Positions 32,477 through 40,407 of a stretch of DNA of 64,000 nucleotides are shown piece after piece. The stretch comes from Fimenecus sp045655645 (lineage in GTDB: Bacteria > Bacillota > Clostridia > Oscillospirales > Acutalibacteraceae), in the NCBI GenBank assembly GCA_045655645.1, contig JAZOPS010000033.1, forward strand, positions 1 to 64,000, given 5' to 3'. Position numbers and translations under genes: made by a program. The notes below the pieces were generated by a model, which saw only the letters and a list, made by a program, of their open reading frames with translations, did not search any database and was not told the DNA's origin. Each line of letters opens with the position of its first letter. Position 1 is the stretch's first letter.

Positions 32477-34210
32477 TTAAACAATTCCTTTCTCTTTCAA
32501 CATTTCATAATATTCCTTAGCAAATCTGTATTGTTTTATTGAATACTCACCAAATTCTGCTCCGTTTTTAAGCTTATATTCGCACCAATTACTCCAAAGA
32601 AGACCACCAACCGCAATATAAGCATAAATCTTGTGTCTTGTTTCTTCAGGACAATTATTTTCAAAGTATTCATCAACTAAAGCGTCAATATGCTTCTTAT
32701 CATACATTGCATAAAGGCTAAACATTGCTAAATCAAGATGGGGGTCCTGCAATCCTGCATACTCCCAATCAATCAGCCTTATGTCCTGCCAATTCTTGAT
32801 GTTGTTCGGCATCATAAAATTATCCTGCACAGCATCAATATGACAAAGGCACATTTCTTTTTTTTGCCTATCTATAAATTCACGAAGCGAGAATATTTTT
32901 TTCTTGGTTTTTTCATAATCGGGATAAACTGATTTCTCACCATTCCAAAGGCTTTCATAATATTCAATCTGTTGGAATAGGTCAAATTTATAATCAACCG
33001 ATAGTTTCATCTGATGAAAATCACGAAGTTTCCTTATGCATTTATTAACATCTTTTTTATCATAAGCATCACAGAAATGCACATCACACATATATTTTGA
33101 AATCTTCAATCCCGTTTCACAGTTGAAATACACAACATCATCTGCAATGTCTTTATTTTCAACAGCTTTGTACGCCGAAAATTCCTGATTATAATCAAAA
33201 CTCTCTTTTTTCTGAGGGAGTCTCAAAATATATCTTTCACCTTTGCAAGTAAACAAAAACGAACGATTTGTCATTCCTTTTTTGAGAATTGAAATGTCAG
33301 TAATTTCGTCCTTTTCAACTTGGAAAACTTTTGAAACTTCATCAAGTGGTATCATTCGTGGTGCGTCAAGTTCTTGCAAATCATAAATGCTGTTAATTTC
33401 GATAACATCATTACTGTCAACGACTTTTGCCCCAAGAAGAAGCCTGTCCTTTTCATAAAGTGTTTCTTCCCAGAAAGAACCTTTATAACGACGGTCACTA
33501 TTCATTATGGCAATACGGTCACGGATAATTTTCGCATCGTCACCATTCAAATAAGCAATACCAAGCATATCGTTGGCATCTGTATTTGTAACCACAAGTT
33601 CCTGCTTTCTGTTAACACGGACTGAGTCTTCGTCATTTTTGGCGTTGGAAACCATATACCACGAGTAAAACTCGTTTTTATTAAAAGGATTTTCTCTGCA
33701 CCACAAATCACAGGGCACAACATAAGCATTCTCAAGATATTTTTCAGCAAGCGCCACAGAGTGAAGATTATTTTTCACAGCATATTGAGAATTGACAATC
33801 AAGTCAACGCCGAACTTGTCAATAAGATATTCAAATCTTTCCTTGGCAAAACCAACAACAATATGTATTTCATTCACACCTACCTGATGCAACTGACGGA
33901 TAAGCCTTTCAATCAGCACTTCACCCTGAACATCTAGAAGCGCTTTGGGTTTTTCAGCACTGAAAAGCGAAAGTTTTATTCCAAACCCCGCAGCCAAGAG
34001 AATTGCCCTTTGAGGTGAAGATTGCTTTAACAAATCATACCCTTTTTGAGTAATCCCCATTCCACTGTCAATCAGGTCTTTTTTGTGCAGATTTTTAAGT
34101 GACCCGTTTATTCCACCCAGCGAGCAGCCACAAAGATTGGCTAAATCACGCTGATTTGAATATTTACAGGTAGAAAGAGCCAACAAAACATCTTTGTCTC
34201 TTCTGTTCAC
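32477..34210 (-). CDS. Fusion: winged-helix domain + LicC-like cytidylyltransferase + LicA-like choline kinase
   Basis: Three parts are visible in 577 aa. Residues 1-63 form a MarR-like winged helix (SNQRDLANLCGCSLGGINGSLKNL is the recognition region, MGITQKGYDLL the wing). Residues 67-290 form a nucleotidyltransferase (ILLAAGFGIKLSLFSAEKPKAL, VPCDLWCRENPF). Residues 300-570 form a kinase with CHIDAVQDNFMMP and LIDWEYAGLQDPHLDLAMF. The nucleotidyltransferase glycine loop is unusual (GFGIKLSLF rather than GxxxRxxPL), so its Arg is missing. A TTG at 34228 opens the frame, but GGAG seven bases before the GTG at 34210 supports the shorter start. It heads the lic operon; the DNA-binding-like domain hints at self-regulation. 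Confidence 0.83.
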   Translation of the reverse strand: MNRRDKDVLLALSTCKYSNQRDLANLCGCSLGGINGSLKNLHKKDLIDSGMGITQKGYDLLKQSSPQRAILLAAGFGIKLSLFSAEKPKALLDVQGEVLIERLIRQLHQVGVNEIHIVVGFAKERFEYLIDKFGVDLIVNSQYAVKNNLHSVALAEKYLENAYVVPCDLWCRENPFNKNEFYSWYMVSNAKNDEDSVRVNRKQELVVTNTDANDMLGIAYLNGDDAKIIRDRIAIMNSDRRYKGSFWEETLYEKDRLLLGAKVVDSNDVIEINSIYDLQELDAPRMIPLDEVSKVFQVEKDEITDISILKKGMTNRSFLFTCKGERYILRLPQKKESFDYNQEFSAYKAVENKDIADDVVYFNCETGLKISKYMCDVHFCDAYDKKDVNKCIRKLRDFHQMKLSVDYKFDLFQQIEYYESLWNGEKSVYPDYEKTKKKIFSLREFIDRQKKEMCLCHIDAVQDNFMMPNNIKNWQDIRLIDWEYAGLQDPHLDLAMFSLYAMYDKKHIDALVDEYFENNCPEETRHKIYAYIAVGGLLWSNWCEYKLKNGAEFGEYSIKQYRFAKEYYEMLKEKGIV

Positions 34211-34234
34211 GAAATCACTCCAATACAATTTTGG

Positions 34235-34273
34235 TGAACTAATTCATTTTAGCATATTTTAAGAATAAGTCAA
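34235..34273 (-). promoter_or_regulatory. lic operon promoter with imperfect palindrome at the start site
   Basis: Minus strand: TTGACT (34273-34268), a 16-base spacer and TAAAAT (34251-34246). Just downstream TGAA-CTAA-TTCA (34235-34246) is a near-palindrome covering the likely transcription start. It could be an operator, possibly for the operon's own winged-helix protein. Confidence 0.5.
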
Positions 34274-34303
34274 TATTTTTAGAATAAAAACAATAATTTA
34301 TTA

Positions 34304-34331
34304 TTGAAATTATTAAATATAATTGTATAAT
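34304..34331 (+). promoter_or_regulatory. Promoter of the MATE-GH43 unit
   Basis: TTGAAA (34304-34309), a 16-base spacer and TATAAT (34326-34331), 40 bases before the TTG start at 34372. Confidence 0.7.
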
Positions 34332-34371
34332 ATCTGTTGTTGATATTTTTACTTCAAGGCAGGTAATTTTT

Positions 34372-35730
34372 TTGGCACGAAAGCAAATCGATATGACTCG
34401 TGGACCATTATTCCACAACATAATTTCATATACAATTCCAATTATGCTCACAGGATTTCTGCAACTTTTATTTAACGCTGCAGACTTAATTATTGTTGGT
34501 CAGTTTTGTGGCAGTATCTCTGTTGCAGCAGTTGGTGCAACGGGCGCTATCACAAACCTTATTGTAAACCTTTTTATCGGTCTCTCTGTTGGTACTGGTG
34601 TTGCGGTTGCACAAGCCTTGGGTGCGCAAGACAATAAAAAAGTTCACCGTGCAATTCACACGGCTATTCCAACGGCTCTTGTGGGTGGTGTAATCTTAAC
34701 TATTGTTGGTGTGCTTTTTTCTGAAACTTTTCTTCGATGGATGGATACACCAGAAAATGTTTTGCCACTTTCTGCTCTTTATATGAAGATTTATTTTGCA
34801 GGAATTATCTTTATGATGCTCTATAATTTCTGTGCATCAATTCTTCGTGCAAGTGGTGACACAAAATCTCCCCTTGTATTTTTGACAATTGCAGGAGTTA
34901 TAAATGTAGCACTCAATGTTGTTTTTGTTACAGTATTTGACCTTAATGTTGCAGGTGTTGCATTGGCAACAACAATTTCACAAGCAGTTTCTGCTATATT
35001 GGTTGTTATTGCTCTTGTCAAAAGAACTGATGCTTGCAGATTGCAGTTTTCAAAACTTCGTTTCTACAAAGATGAACTTTTGCAGATTATCAAAGTCGGA
35101 TTACCCGCCGGTATTCAAGGCTCACTTTTCTCAATATCAAATGTAGTTATTCAATCTTCAATTAACTCATTTGGTGAAATCGTAATGTCTGGTAATGCCG
35201 CAGCACTCAATATTGAAGGCTTTATGTTTGTCTGTCTTAATGCATTCCATCAGACTGCACTCAATTTTACAGGACAAAACATCGGTGCAAATCAATATAA
35301 ACGAGCAAAAAAGGTTTTCCTTTTATGTATGTCAAGTGTATTTGTAATCGGTTTAGTGGTTTCAATAAGTGTATATTTATTAGGTCCTTACCTTTTGAAA
35401 ATTTATCTTCCCGATTCAGTTGAAGCAGTAAGTTTTGGAATGTTGAGACTTAAATGCTTGTGCCTTGCATATTGTCTTTTGGGCATGATGGATGTTTCAG
35501 GTGGCGGACTTCGCGGAATGGGTGTGTCCTTTGCACCAATGATTATTTCAGTTCTTGGTGTTTGTGGCATCCGTATCGGTTGGATATACACAATATTCCA
35601 AATTCCTGAATTCCATACCCCCGAATATCTTTATATGTCCTATGCAATTTCTTGGGGAATTACATTCGTTGCACAGACCGTTGCTTATTTCATCACTTAT
35701 AACAAACGAAAAAGGAAGATTGCAAAATGA
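34372..35730 (+). CDS. MATE-family multidrug/Na+ efflux protein
   Basis: The 452-aa protein has twelve hydrophobic segments in two homologous six-helix halves. Each half opens with a family-typical segment: PLFHNIISYTIPIMLTGFLQLLFNAADLIIVG in the first (FNAADLIIVG being the MATE hallmark) and GLPAGIQGSLFSISNVVIQSSIN in the second. It would export cationic compounds or drugs by Na+ or H+ exchange. The start is TTG behind AAGGCAGG; the next ATG, at 34393, has no ribosome site. The downstream GH43 gene overlaps it by 4 bases (ATGA), so the two are co-translated, a pairing without obvious functional logic. Confidence 0.87.
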   Translation: MARKQIDMTRGPLFHNIISYTIPIMLTGFLQLLFNAADLIIVGQFCGSISVAAVGATGAITNLIVNLFIGLSVGTGVAVAQALGAQDNKKVHRAIHTAIPTALVGGVILTIVGVLFSETFLRWMDTPENVLPLSALYMKIYFAGIIFMMLYNFCASILRASGDTKSPLVFLTIAGVINVALNVVFVTVFDLNVAGVALATTISQAVSAILVVIALVKRTDACRLQFSKLRFYKDELLQIIKVGLPAGIQGSLFSISNVVIQSSINSFGEIVMSGNAAALNIEGFMFVCLNAFHQTALNFTGQNIGANQYKRAKKVFLLCMSSVFVIGLVVSISVYLLGPYLLKIYLPDSVEAVSFGMLRLKCLCLAYCLLGMMDVSGGGLRGMGVSFAPMIISVLGVCGIRIGWIYTIFQIPEFHTPEYLYMSYAISWGITFVAQTVAYFITYNKRKRKIAK

Positions 35731-36620
35731 ACCTGACTAAATATCTGTTCTGTTATTTCACAGGTAATGAACCCGAAAATGAATCAGTACATTTTGCTGT
35801 TTCAGAAGACGGATATAATTTCAATGCACTCAACAAAAATAACCCTGTAATAAAACAGATGCTCGGTCACAAATGCTGTCGTGACCCTTACATTTTCCGT
35901 GGTGAAGATGGTGTTTTTCATATAATCGCAACCGACATGAGATGCTATGACGGTTGGGCAAACAACAATTCGATGGTTATTTGGGATAGCACCGACCTTA
36001 TAAATTGGGAAAACGAAAGAATTCTTGATTTTTCACAATTCCAGAACACAAAATCTGTAAATCGCGTTTGGGCACCTCAAGTTATATTTGATAAAAGTAG
36101 ACAAGAATATATGATTTATTGGTCCCACAACAACGAGAATGAAGGTTGGCACACTATACCTTGGTATGCTTATACAAAAGATTTTGTTACACTCACCACC
36201 GAACCCAAAGTGTTATATTCACCCACTAGCAATATGGCTGCTATTGACGGTGATATAATCGAAAAAAATGGCAAGTTCTATCTTTTTGTTGCCGATGAAA
36301 AGCAAGACGGAATCTGCTATGTTGTTTCAGATAAACTAGAAGGACCATACACCGAACTCGACAACAATAGAATTTCAGTTGCAGATACAGCACTTGAAGG
36401 TCATTGTACATATAAAATTATTGGTACAGACAAATATGTGCTTATTGCCGACCAATTCAGAGCCGGTGGATATTTTATGCAAGAGTCAACTGATTTGATT
36501 AATTTCACAAAAGTGGATAAAGATAAACATTCACTTGACCACTTGCATCCCCGTCACGGCTCGGTTATGCACATAACCGATGAAGAATTTGAGAGATTAG
36601 TTGAATATTATAATCAATAA
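35727..36620 (+). CDS. GH43-family glycosidase, paralogue of the one at 9353
   Basis: The 297-aa cytoplasmic propeller has CCRDPYIFRG (first catalytic Asp region), RVWAPQVIFD, AAIDGDIIEKNG (middle Asp region) and DTALEGHCTYK (likely acid Glu). The end HGSVMHITDEEFERL matches the C-terminus of the 9353 paralogue. Sequence drift between the two is considerable, so they likely serve different arabinose- or xylose-containing substrates. It overlaps the MATE gene by 4 bases and ends 1 base before a terminator. Confidence 0.82.
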   Translation: MNLTKYLFCYFTGNEPENESVHFAVSEDGYNFNALNKNNPVIKQMLGHKCCRDPYIFRGEDGVFHIIATDMRCYDGWANNNSMVIWDSTDLINWENERILDFSQFQNTKSVNRVWAPQVIFDKSRQEYMIYWSHNNENEGWHTIPWYAYTKDFVTLTTEPKVLYSPTSNMAAIDGDIIEKNGKFYLFVADEKQDGICYVVSDKLEGPYTELDNNRISVADTALEGHCTYKIIGTDKYVLIADQFRAGGYFMQESTDLINFTKVDKDKHSLDHLHPRHGSVMHITDEEFERLVEYYNQ

Positions 36621-36656
36621 AGAAAGCCACCCTTAACAGGTGGCTTTCTTTTTTGC
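36621..36656 (+). terminator. Terminator of the MATE-GH43 unit
   Basis: AGAAAGCCACC (36621-36631) pairs perfectly with GGTGGCTTTCT (36639-36649), followed by T6. The sequence from 36657 to 36816 holds only a weak GTCT/AGAC hairpin near 36680 and nothing else I recognise. Confidence 0.85.
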
Positions 36657-36816
36657 TTTTTTCGACAAAAAAGGATGTCTTTTCAGACACCCAACATATT
36701 AATAATATCAAATTGAAATGCAAAAGTCAATAGTTTTCGGAAAGTTTTATGAGCATAATGCACAAAATCTATGTAATAAACAATTAAAAACTATCAACTT
36801 TGTACAAAATTACATA

Positions 36817-36845
36817 TTGCAATCTGTGTTTTTTCGTGTTATATT
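36817..36845 (+). promoter_or_regulatory. Promoter of a non-coding/leader transcript
   Basis: TTGCAA (36817-36822), a 17-base spacer and TATATT (36840-36845). A transcript would start near 36852. Confidence 0.6.
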
Positions 36846-36853
36846 ATAGACAC

Positions 36854-36954
36854 AGAAAGGAAAAGGTGATTCCAATGTACAGGTAAAAACCAATTCAAAG
36901 GCAAACCAAAAGGTTCAGCAAAAAAGGATAAGGTGGTTCCAATGTACAAGTAAA
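36854..36954 (+). repeat. 34-base direct repeat, two copies 67 bases apart
   Basis: Copies at 36854-36887 and 36921-36954 match at 30 of 34 positions and each contains GGT(G)-TTCCAATGTACA followed by a TAA. In the frame ending at that TAA both encode a ten-residue peptide of the form (R/K)K(E/D)KV(I/V)PMY(R/K). All the amino acid differences are conservative. Confidence 0.7.
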
Positions 36955-37259
36955 GAACCTGAATCTCTGATAATAATTCTTAGTTTAAAAGATTAATAAA
37001 GTGTAGCAAACAGCACAGACGAAAAGCAACACTAATTCTAAAAAGAATTAAGTGAATTTAATATAGATAAATGTTTGCAAACTAGGTTTTATAATTAAGA
37101 GATACTTTCAAAGCCTTCGTAAAAAATTCTAAAACATTAAAGAATCTCGCTTTTCGAGAGTAATTTGAAATCAATGTTAAAGAGAATCGTAAAGAAATGA
37201 AGGCACAAAAATTTAAGAAAGAGAGGAAGCACAAATGATGTTAGATATCAAGAGTGAAC

Positions 37260-37327
37260 AGAAGTAACCCCCCGGTCCGTGAAAGGCGTGTAAAGAAACG
37301 TCGACCTTGGGGGTTACTTCTTTTTTA
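37260..37327 (+). terminator. Long-stem terminator of the candidate RNA
   Basis: AGAAGTAACCCCC (37260-37272) pairs perfectly with GGGGGTTACTTCT (37309-37321). Inside, GGTC (37274-37277) pairs with GACC (37303-37306) around a structured loop of about 25 bases. A T run follows. The stem includes the stop codon of the third mini-ORF, so a translating ribosome would melt it. A second small hairpin with a T run (CGTCCC/GGGGCG) lies at about 37347-37368. Confidence 0.8.
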
Positions 37328-37376
37328 TGTGATTTTGTCTTTTTTTCGTCCCTTGGGGCGATTTTTTTATATCTTA

Positions 37377-37405
37377 TTGAATTGTTTCACTGTTTATGCT
37401 AAAAT
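37377..37405 (+). promoter_or_regulatory. Promoter of the GH43 gene at 37442
   Basis: TTGAAT (37377-37382), a 17-base spacer and TAAAAT (37400-37405). It excludes the ATG at 37409 as a start, since that lies only three bases after the -10. Confidence 0.65.
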
Positions 37406-37441
37406 CAAATGAGTAAATACTCATCAGGAGAGGGATTAACT

Positions 37442-38389
37442 ATGCATTTATTAAAAGTTGACAAATCGCATTATGTGGGTCAGGCTGACCCATACATTTT
37501 AAAAAGTAATGGTAGATATTATATCTATGTTACAGGGCACGACGCAATTTATGCTTATCATTCAAATAACCTTTTTGACGGTTGGGAATATCATGGTGTC
37601 GTTATGACCATGGCAAATCACGATTCATTCTGGGCACCAAGCGTTATTGAGCTTGATGGTAAGTTCTATATGTATAACTCAATTGAAATTTATAACGACA
37701 CACCTGATAAAGGTGGCCACAGGGGCGCTATGCACGTGTCTGTTGCAGATAACCCTCTTGGACCATTCACAGGTACAAAACAGATTTTACACCCATTCTC
37801 AATCGATTCTCACATCGTTCAGAATGAAGCAGGCCTTTTCCTTTTCTATTCTGCAAATCGCTTTGAGGGGGAGAGAATTGGTACTTGCATTTATGTTGAC
37901 AAAATGCTCGACCCATTCACCCCTGCTGGTAACCCTGTTTTAGTTGTTGAGCCAACTCTTGACGAAGATATTTATTGCCGTGACCGCTATAAAAAAGGTC
38001 AGCATTGGCACACAATTGAAGGTGCTTTCTATTTCAAAGAGGGTGACTGGCAATATCTTATGTATTCAGGCAACTGCTTTGAGCAGCCTACATATTATAT
38101 CGGCTATGCAAGAGCAAAAACCGATGAAACAGACCTTACAAAAATTAAATTCGAAAAATATCCTGATGATAACACATATCACCCCGTTCTTAAAGCAAAT
38201 GAGTTTGAAGAAGGCACAGGCCACCACTCAATGATTAAAGAAGACGGCCAATGGTATGCAATTTATCACGCTCGTGACTATGACGACGGATTAAATGCAA
38301 GTGCATTTGACGCAAGAAACGCAAGAATCTGTAAATTAAATGTAGAAGACGGAATCATCACAGCAGAAAGATATAAAGACCATATATAA
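37442..38389 (+). CDS. GH43-family glycosidase (arabinosidase/xylosidase type), third member
   Basis: The 315-aa propeller has VGQADPYILKSNGRYYIYV with the first catalytic Asp, HDSFWAPSVIELDG, DSHIVQNEAG with the middle Asp, and TIEGAFYF with the acid Glu. The late GTGHHSMI with His near the active site is found in many arabinofuranosidase/xylosidase members. It differs clearly from the two GH43 proteins at 9353 and 35727. There is no signal peptide. The start at 37442 follows GGAGAGGG, and the upstream ATG at 37409 abuts the -10 promoter element. It is monocistronic. Confidence 0.83.
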   Translation: MHLLKVDKSHYVGQADPYILKSNGRYYIYVTGHDAIYAYHSNNLFDGWEYHGVVMTMANHDSFWAPSVIELDGKFYMYNSIEIYNDTPDKGGHRGAMHVSVADNPLGPFTGTKQILHPFSIDSHIVQNEAGLFLFYSANRFEGERIGTCIYVDKMLDPFTPAGNPVLVVEPTLDEDIYCRDRYKKGQHWHTIEGAFYFKEGDWQYLMYSGNCFEQPTYYIGYARAKTDETDLTKIKFEKYPDDNTYHPVLKANEFEEGTGHHSMIKEDGQWYAIYHARDYDDGLNASAFDARNARICKLNVEDGIITAERYKDHI

Positions 38390-38394
38390 AGATT

Positions 38395-38425
38395 AAAGCC
38401 TTCCTTGTGGAAGGCTTTATTTTTG
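38395..38425. terminator. Terminator between convergent GH43 and rubredoxin genes
   Basis: AAAGCCTTCC (38395-38404) pairs perfectly with GGAAGGCTTT (38409-38418) around a 4-base loop and is followed by T-rich sequence. Confidence 0.8.
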
Positions 38426-38428
38426 TTC

Positions 38429-38584
38429 TTATTCTTCTGAAAAGTTATCTTTATTTACGCCACAAAGTGGGCAAACAAAATCTTCGGGAAGGTCAGAAAA
38501 CTTTGTACCTGCTGGGATACCGTTTTCTGGTGAGCCTTTTTCTTGCGTATAGACCCAACCACAGATATCGCAAACATATTTCAT
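38429..38584 (-). CDS. Rubredoxin, 51 aa
   Basis: The minus strand encodes MKYVCDICGWVYTQEKG at the N-terminus and DLPEDFVCPLCGVNKDNF near the end, giving the two C-x2-C knuckles (C5/C8 and C38/C41) that hold a single Fe. Length and the conserved aromatic core residues are standard. Rubredoxins pass electrons to flavodiiron proteins, and the flavodiiron gene lies 22 bases upstream in the same orientation. GGGAGGTG is an excellent ribosome site. It is too short for most automatic gene cut-offs. Confidence 0.93.
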   Translation of the reverse strand: MKYVCDICGWVYTQEKGSPENGIPAGTKFSDLPEDFVCPLCGVNKDNFSEE

Positions 38585-38606
38585 TTTTTCACCTCCCTTA
38601 AAGAAT

Positions 38607-39758
38607 TTAAGAAAGTTCGTCTGCCAATGCCTTTAACTGTTTTTCACTGTCTTCATTCAATGCAGACATTATTCTAACCGTTGATTCGGTATATGTTAAG
38701 TTTTTGCATTTTTCAAGCATTTTAGTCATAACTTTTGTAGCCACTGGTGCCCAAGAGCCATTTTCGATAAATCCAATTGTTCGATTTTTGTAACCACGCT
38801 CAACAAGGTGATTTACAAACTCGCGCATAAATGGAAAAACATCGGAATTATATGTTGTTGTTGCCAAAACAATTTTGCCATATCTAAAAGCATCTTCAAC
38901 CGCTTCTGCCATATCACAACGAGCAAGGTCATTGACAACTACCTTTTTGCATCCATTTTCCTTAAGCATTTCTGCAAGTTTAAGCACTGCTTTTTTAGTG
39001 TTGCCATAAACAGATGTATATGCAATTAAAACACCTTCGCTTTCAACACCATAGCTTGACCAGATATCATAAAGATTGATGTAATAGCCAAGATTTTCTG
39101 AAAGCACAGGTCCGTGTAAAGGACAGATAATTTCTATATCAAGTGCAGATGCTTTTTTGAGAAGCGCTTGCACCTGTGCGCCATATTTACCCACAATTCC
39201 AATATAATATCTTCTTGCTTCACAAGCCCAATCTTCTTCAATATCAAGCGCACCGAATTTGCCGAAACCATCGGCAGAGAAAAGAACTTTATCCGTGCTG
39301 TCGTAAGTCACAATAACTTCAGGCCAATGGACCATAGGTGCAGTTACAAAAGTGAGATTATGTTTACCAAGAGAAAGAGTATCACCCTCACCTACAACAA
39401 TTTGTCTGTCGGCAAAATCTGTGCCGAAAAACTGCTTCATCATTTTAAATGCTGCCGCTGATGCCACGATTTGTGCATCAGGATAAACATTTACAAAGTT
39501 TACGATATTAGCAGAATGGTCAGGCTCCATGTGTTGAACAATTAAATAATCAGGGATTCTCTCACCCAATGCATTTTTGATATTAGCAAGCCACTCGTCT
39601 GTGAAATTCACATCAACCGTGTCCATAATTGCAATTTTTTCATCAATAATTGCATAAGAGTTATATGCCATTCCGTTTGGCACAACATATTGACCTTCAA
39701 ACAAGTCAATTTTATGGTCGTTAACACCAATGTATTTGATATCATTTGTTATTTTCAT
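38607..39758 (-). CDS. fprA: Flavodiiron protein (FprA-type O2/NO reductase)
   Basis: This 383-aa A-type flavoprotein reduces O2 to water, or NO to N2O, to protect anaerobes. The N-terminal metallo-beta-lactamase-like domain has the diiron ligand motif QHMEPDHSAN, the downstream His in MVHWPEV, the bridging Asp in FSADGFG and His in PLHGPVLS. Residues after about 250 form the flavodoxin domain with the FMN phosphate loop YTSVYGNTKKA and TTTYNSDVFPFM. Electrons should come from the rubredoxin encoded next. A weak AAAGG precedes the start. Confidence 0.92.
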   Translation of the reverse strand: MKITNDIKYIGVNDHKIDLFEGQYVVPNGMAYNSYAIIDEKIAIMDTVDVNFTDEWLANIKNALGERIPDYLIVQHMEPDHSANIVNFVNVYPDAQIVASAAAFKMMKQFFGTDFADRQIVVGEGDTLSLGKHNLTFVTAPMVHWPEVIVTYDSTDKVLFSADGFGKFGALDIEEDWACEARRYYIGIVGKYGAQVQALLKKASALDIEIICPLHGPVLSENLGYYINLYDIWSSYGVESEGVLIAYTSVYGNTKKAVLKLAEMLKENGCKKVVVNDLARCDMAEAVEDAFRYGKIVLATTTYNSDVFPFMREFVNHLVERGYKNRTIGFIENGSWAPVATKVMTKMLEKCKNLTYTESTVRIMSALNEDSEKQLKALADELS

Positions 39759-39790
39759 TTGTTTTTACCTTTGCTTTCTTGTTTTTCATT

Positions 39791-39820
39791 ATTTTAACAT
39801 AAATACACATATAAAATCAA
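39791..39820 (-). promoter_or_regulatory. Candidate promoter of the flavodiiron-rubredoxin unit
   Basis: Minus strand: TTGATT (39820-39815), an 18-base spacer and TAAAAT (39796-39791), about 33 bases before the start codon at 39758. Confidence 0.5.
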
Positions 39821-39869
39821 CTTTTGAATAATAGCATTTATTACCACATAAAATATACGGGGTGATAAT

Positions 39870-40343
39870 ATGGATAAAAGCAAATTAAAAACTTATGGTC
39901 TGTTTATTTTGTTTACTGAACTAGTGGGCGTTGTTGCAGGATTATTCACATCAATGGGCATGGATAATTATGCTACCGTAGAAAAACCTGCACTGACTCC
40001 GCCTGATATTGTTTTTCCTATCGTGTGGACAATTCTCTATGCACTTATGGGCATCAGCGCTGCAAGAATATGGCTTTCTCCACCAACCAAAGAGAGAAAT
40101 CATGGGCTCATAATCTGGGGTGTGCAACTGTTTTTCAATTTCTTCTGGAGTCTGATTTTCTTCAATTTACAAGCCTATGGTTTTGCATTCATCTGGATTC
40201 TTATTTTGTGGGCGCTCATAATTGGCATGATTTACATTTTTAATAAAACTGACCGATTAGCTGCACTTTTGCAAATTCCTTATCTTATTTGGGTTACATT
40301 TGCCGCATATCTTAATTTTATGGTATGGATGCTTAATAGGTAG
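39870..40343 (+). CDS. tspO: TspO/MBR-family membrane protein
   Basis: The 157-aa protein has five predicted membrane helices and the family's signature residues: EKPALTPPDIVFPIVWTILYALMGISAARIW, then a WGVQLFFNFFWSLIFF segment, and WVTFAAYLNF near the C-terminus. TspO proteins bind porphyrins or other ligands and are linked to oxidative and salt stress; the exact role here is unknown. It has a GGGGTG ribosome site, stands next to the divergent flavodiiron-rubredoxin pair, and may share the oxygen-stress theme (inference). Confidence 0.88.
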   Translation: MDKSKLKTYGLFILFTELVGVVAGLFTSMGMDNYATVEKPALTPPDIVFPIVWTILYALMGISAARIWLSPPTKERNHGLIIWGVQLFFNFFWSLIFFNLQAYGFAFIWILILWALIIGMIYIFNKTDRLAALLQIPYLIWVTFAAYLNFMVWMLNR

Positions 40344-40407
40344 AATATTTCCCCTTTTATTTTTGCTATTGTTATGTTACAATACACTTATGAAAGGGGA
40401 TTTTTTT

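Larger units (their letters stand above)
36852..37327 (+). ncRNA. Candidate structured RNA, about 475 nt, with three mini-ORFs
   Basis: The stretch between a good promoter and a strong terminator has no normal gene. It contains three very short reading frames with ribosome-like sites: ATG-TAC-AGG-TAA (36875-36886), ATG-TAC-AAG-TAA (36942-36953) and a ten-codon frame at 37235-37267 encoding MMLDIKSEQK. Local hairpins include AATTCT/AGAATT near 37035-37050 and CTCGC/TCGAG near 37146-37162. The 3' hairpin closes with a 13-bp perfect stem that begins inside the last mini-ORF. It could be a small regulatory RNA, a peptide-controlled leader or an ncRNA class I do not recognise. A terminator and a separate promoter divide it from the GH43 gene at 37442, so it is probably not a simple 5' leader. 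Confidence 0.5.

Noticed and set aside
36621..37327. A T-box, riboswitch or tRNA in the 36.6-37.4 kb gap
   Set aside because: No T-box consensus, no cloverleaf and no riboswitch core I recognise could be found; only the mini-ORFs and hairpins described are visible.
37409..37441. Start of the third GH43 gene at 37409
   Set aside because: That ATG is three bases after a -10 element, so it could not be in the mRNA with a ribosome site.
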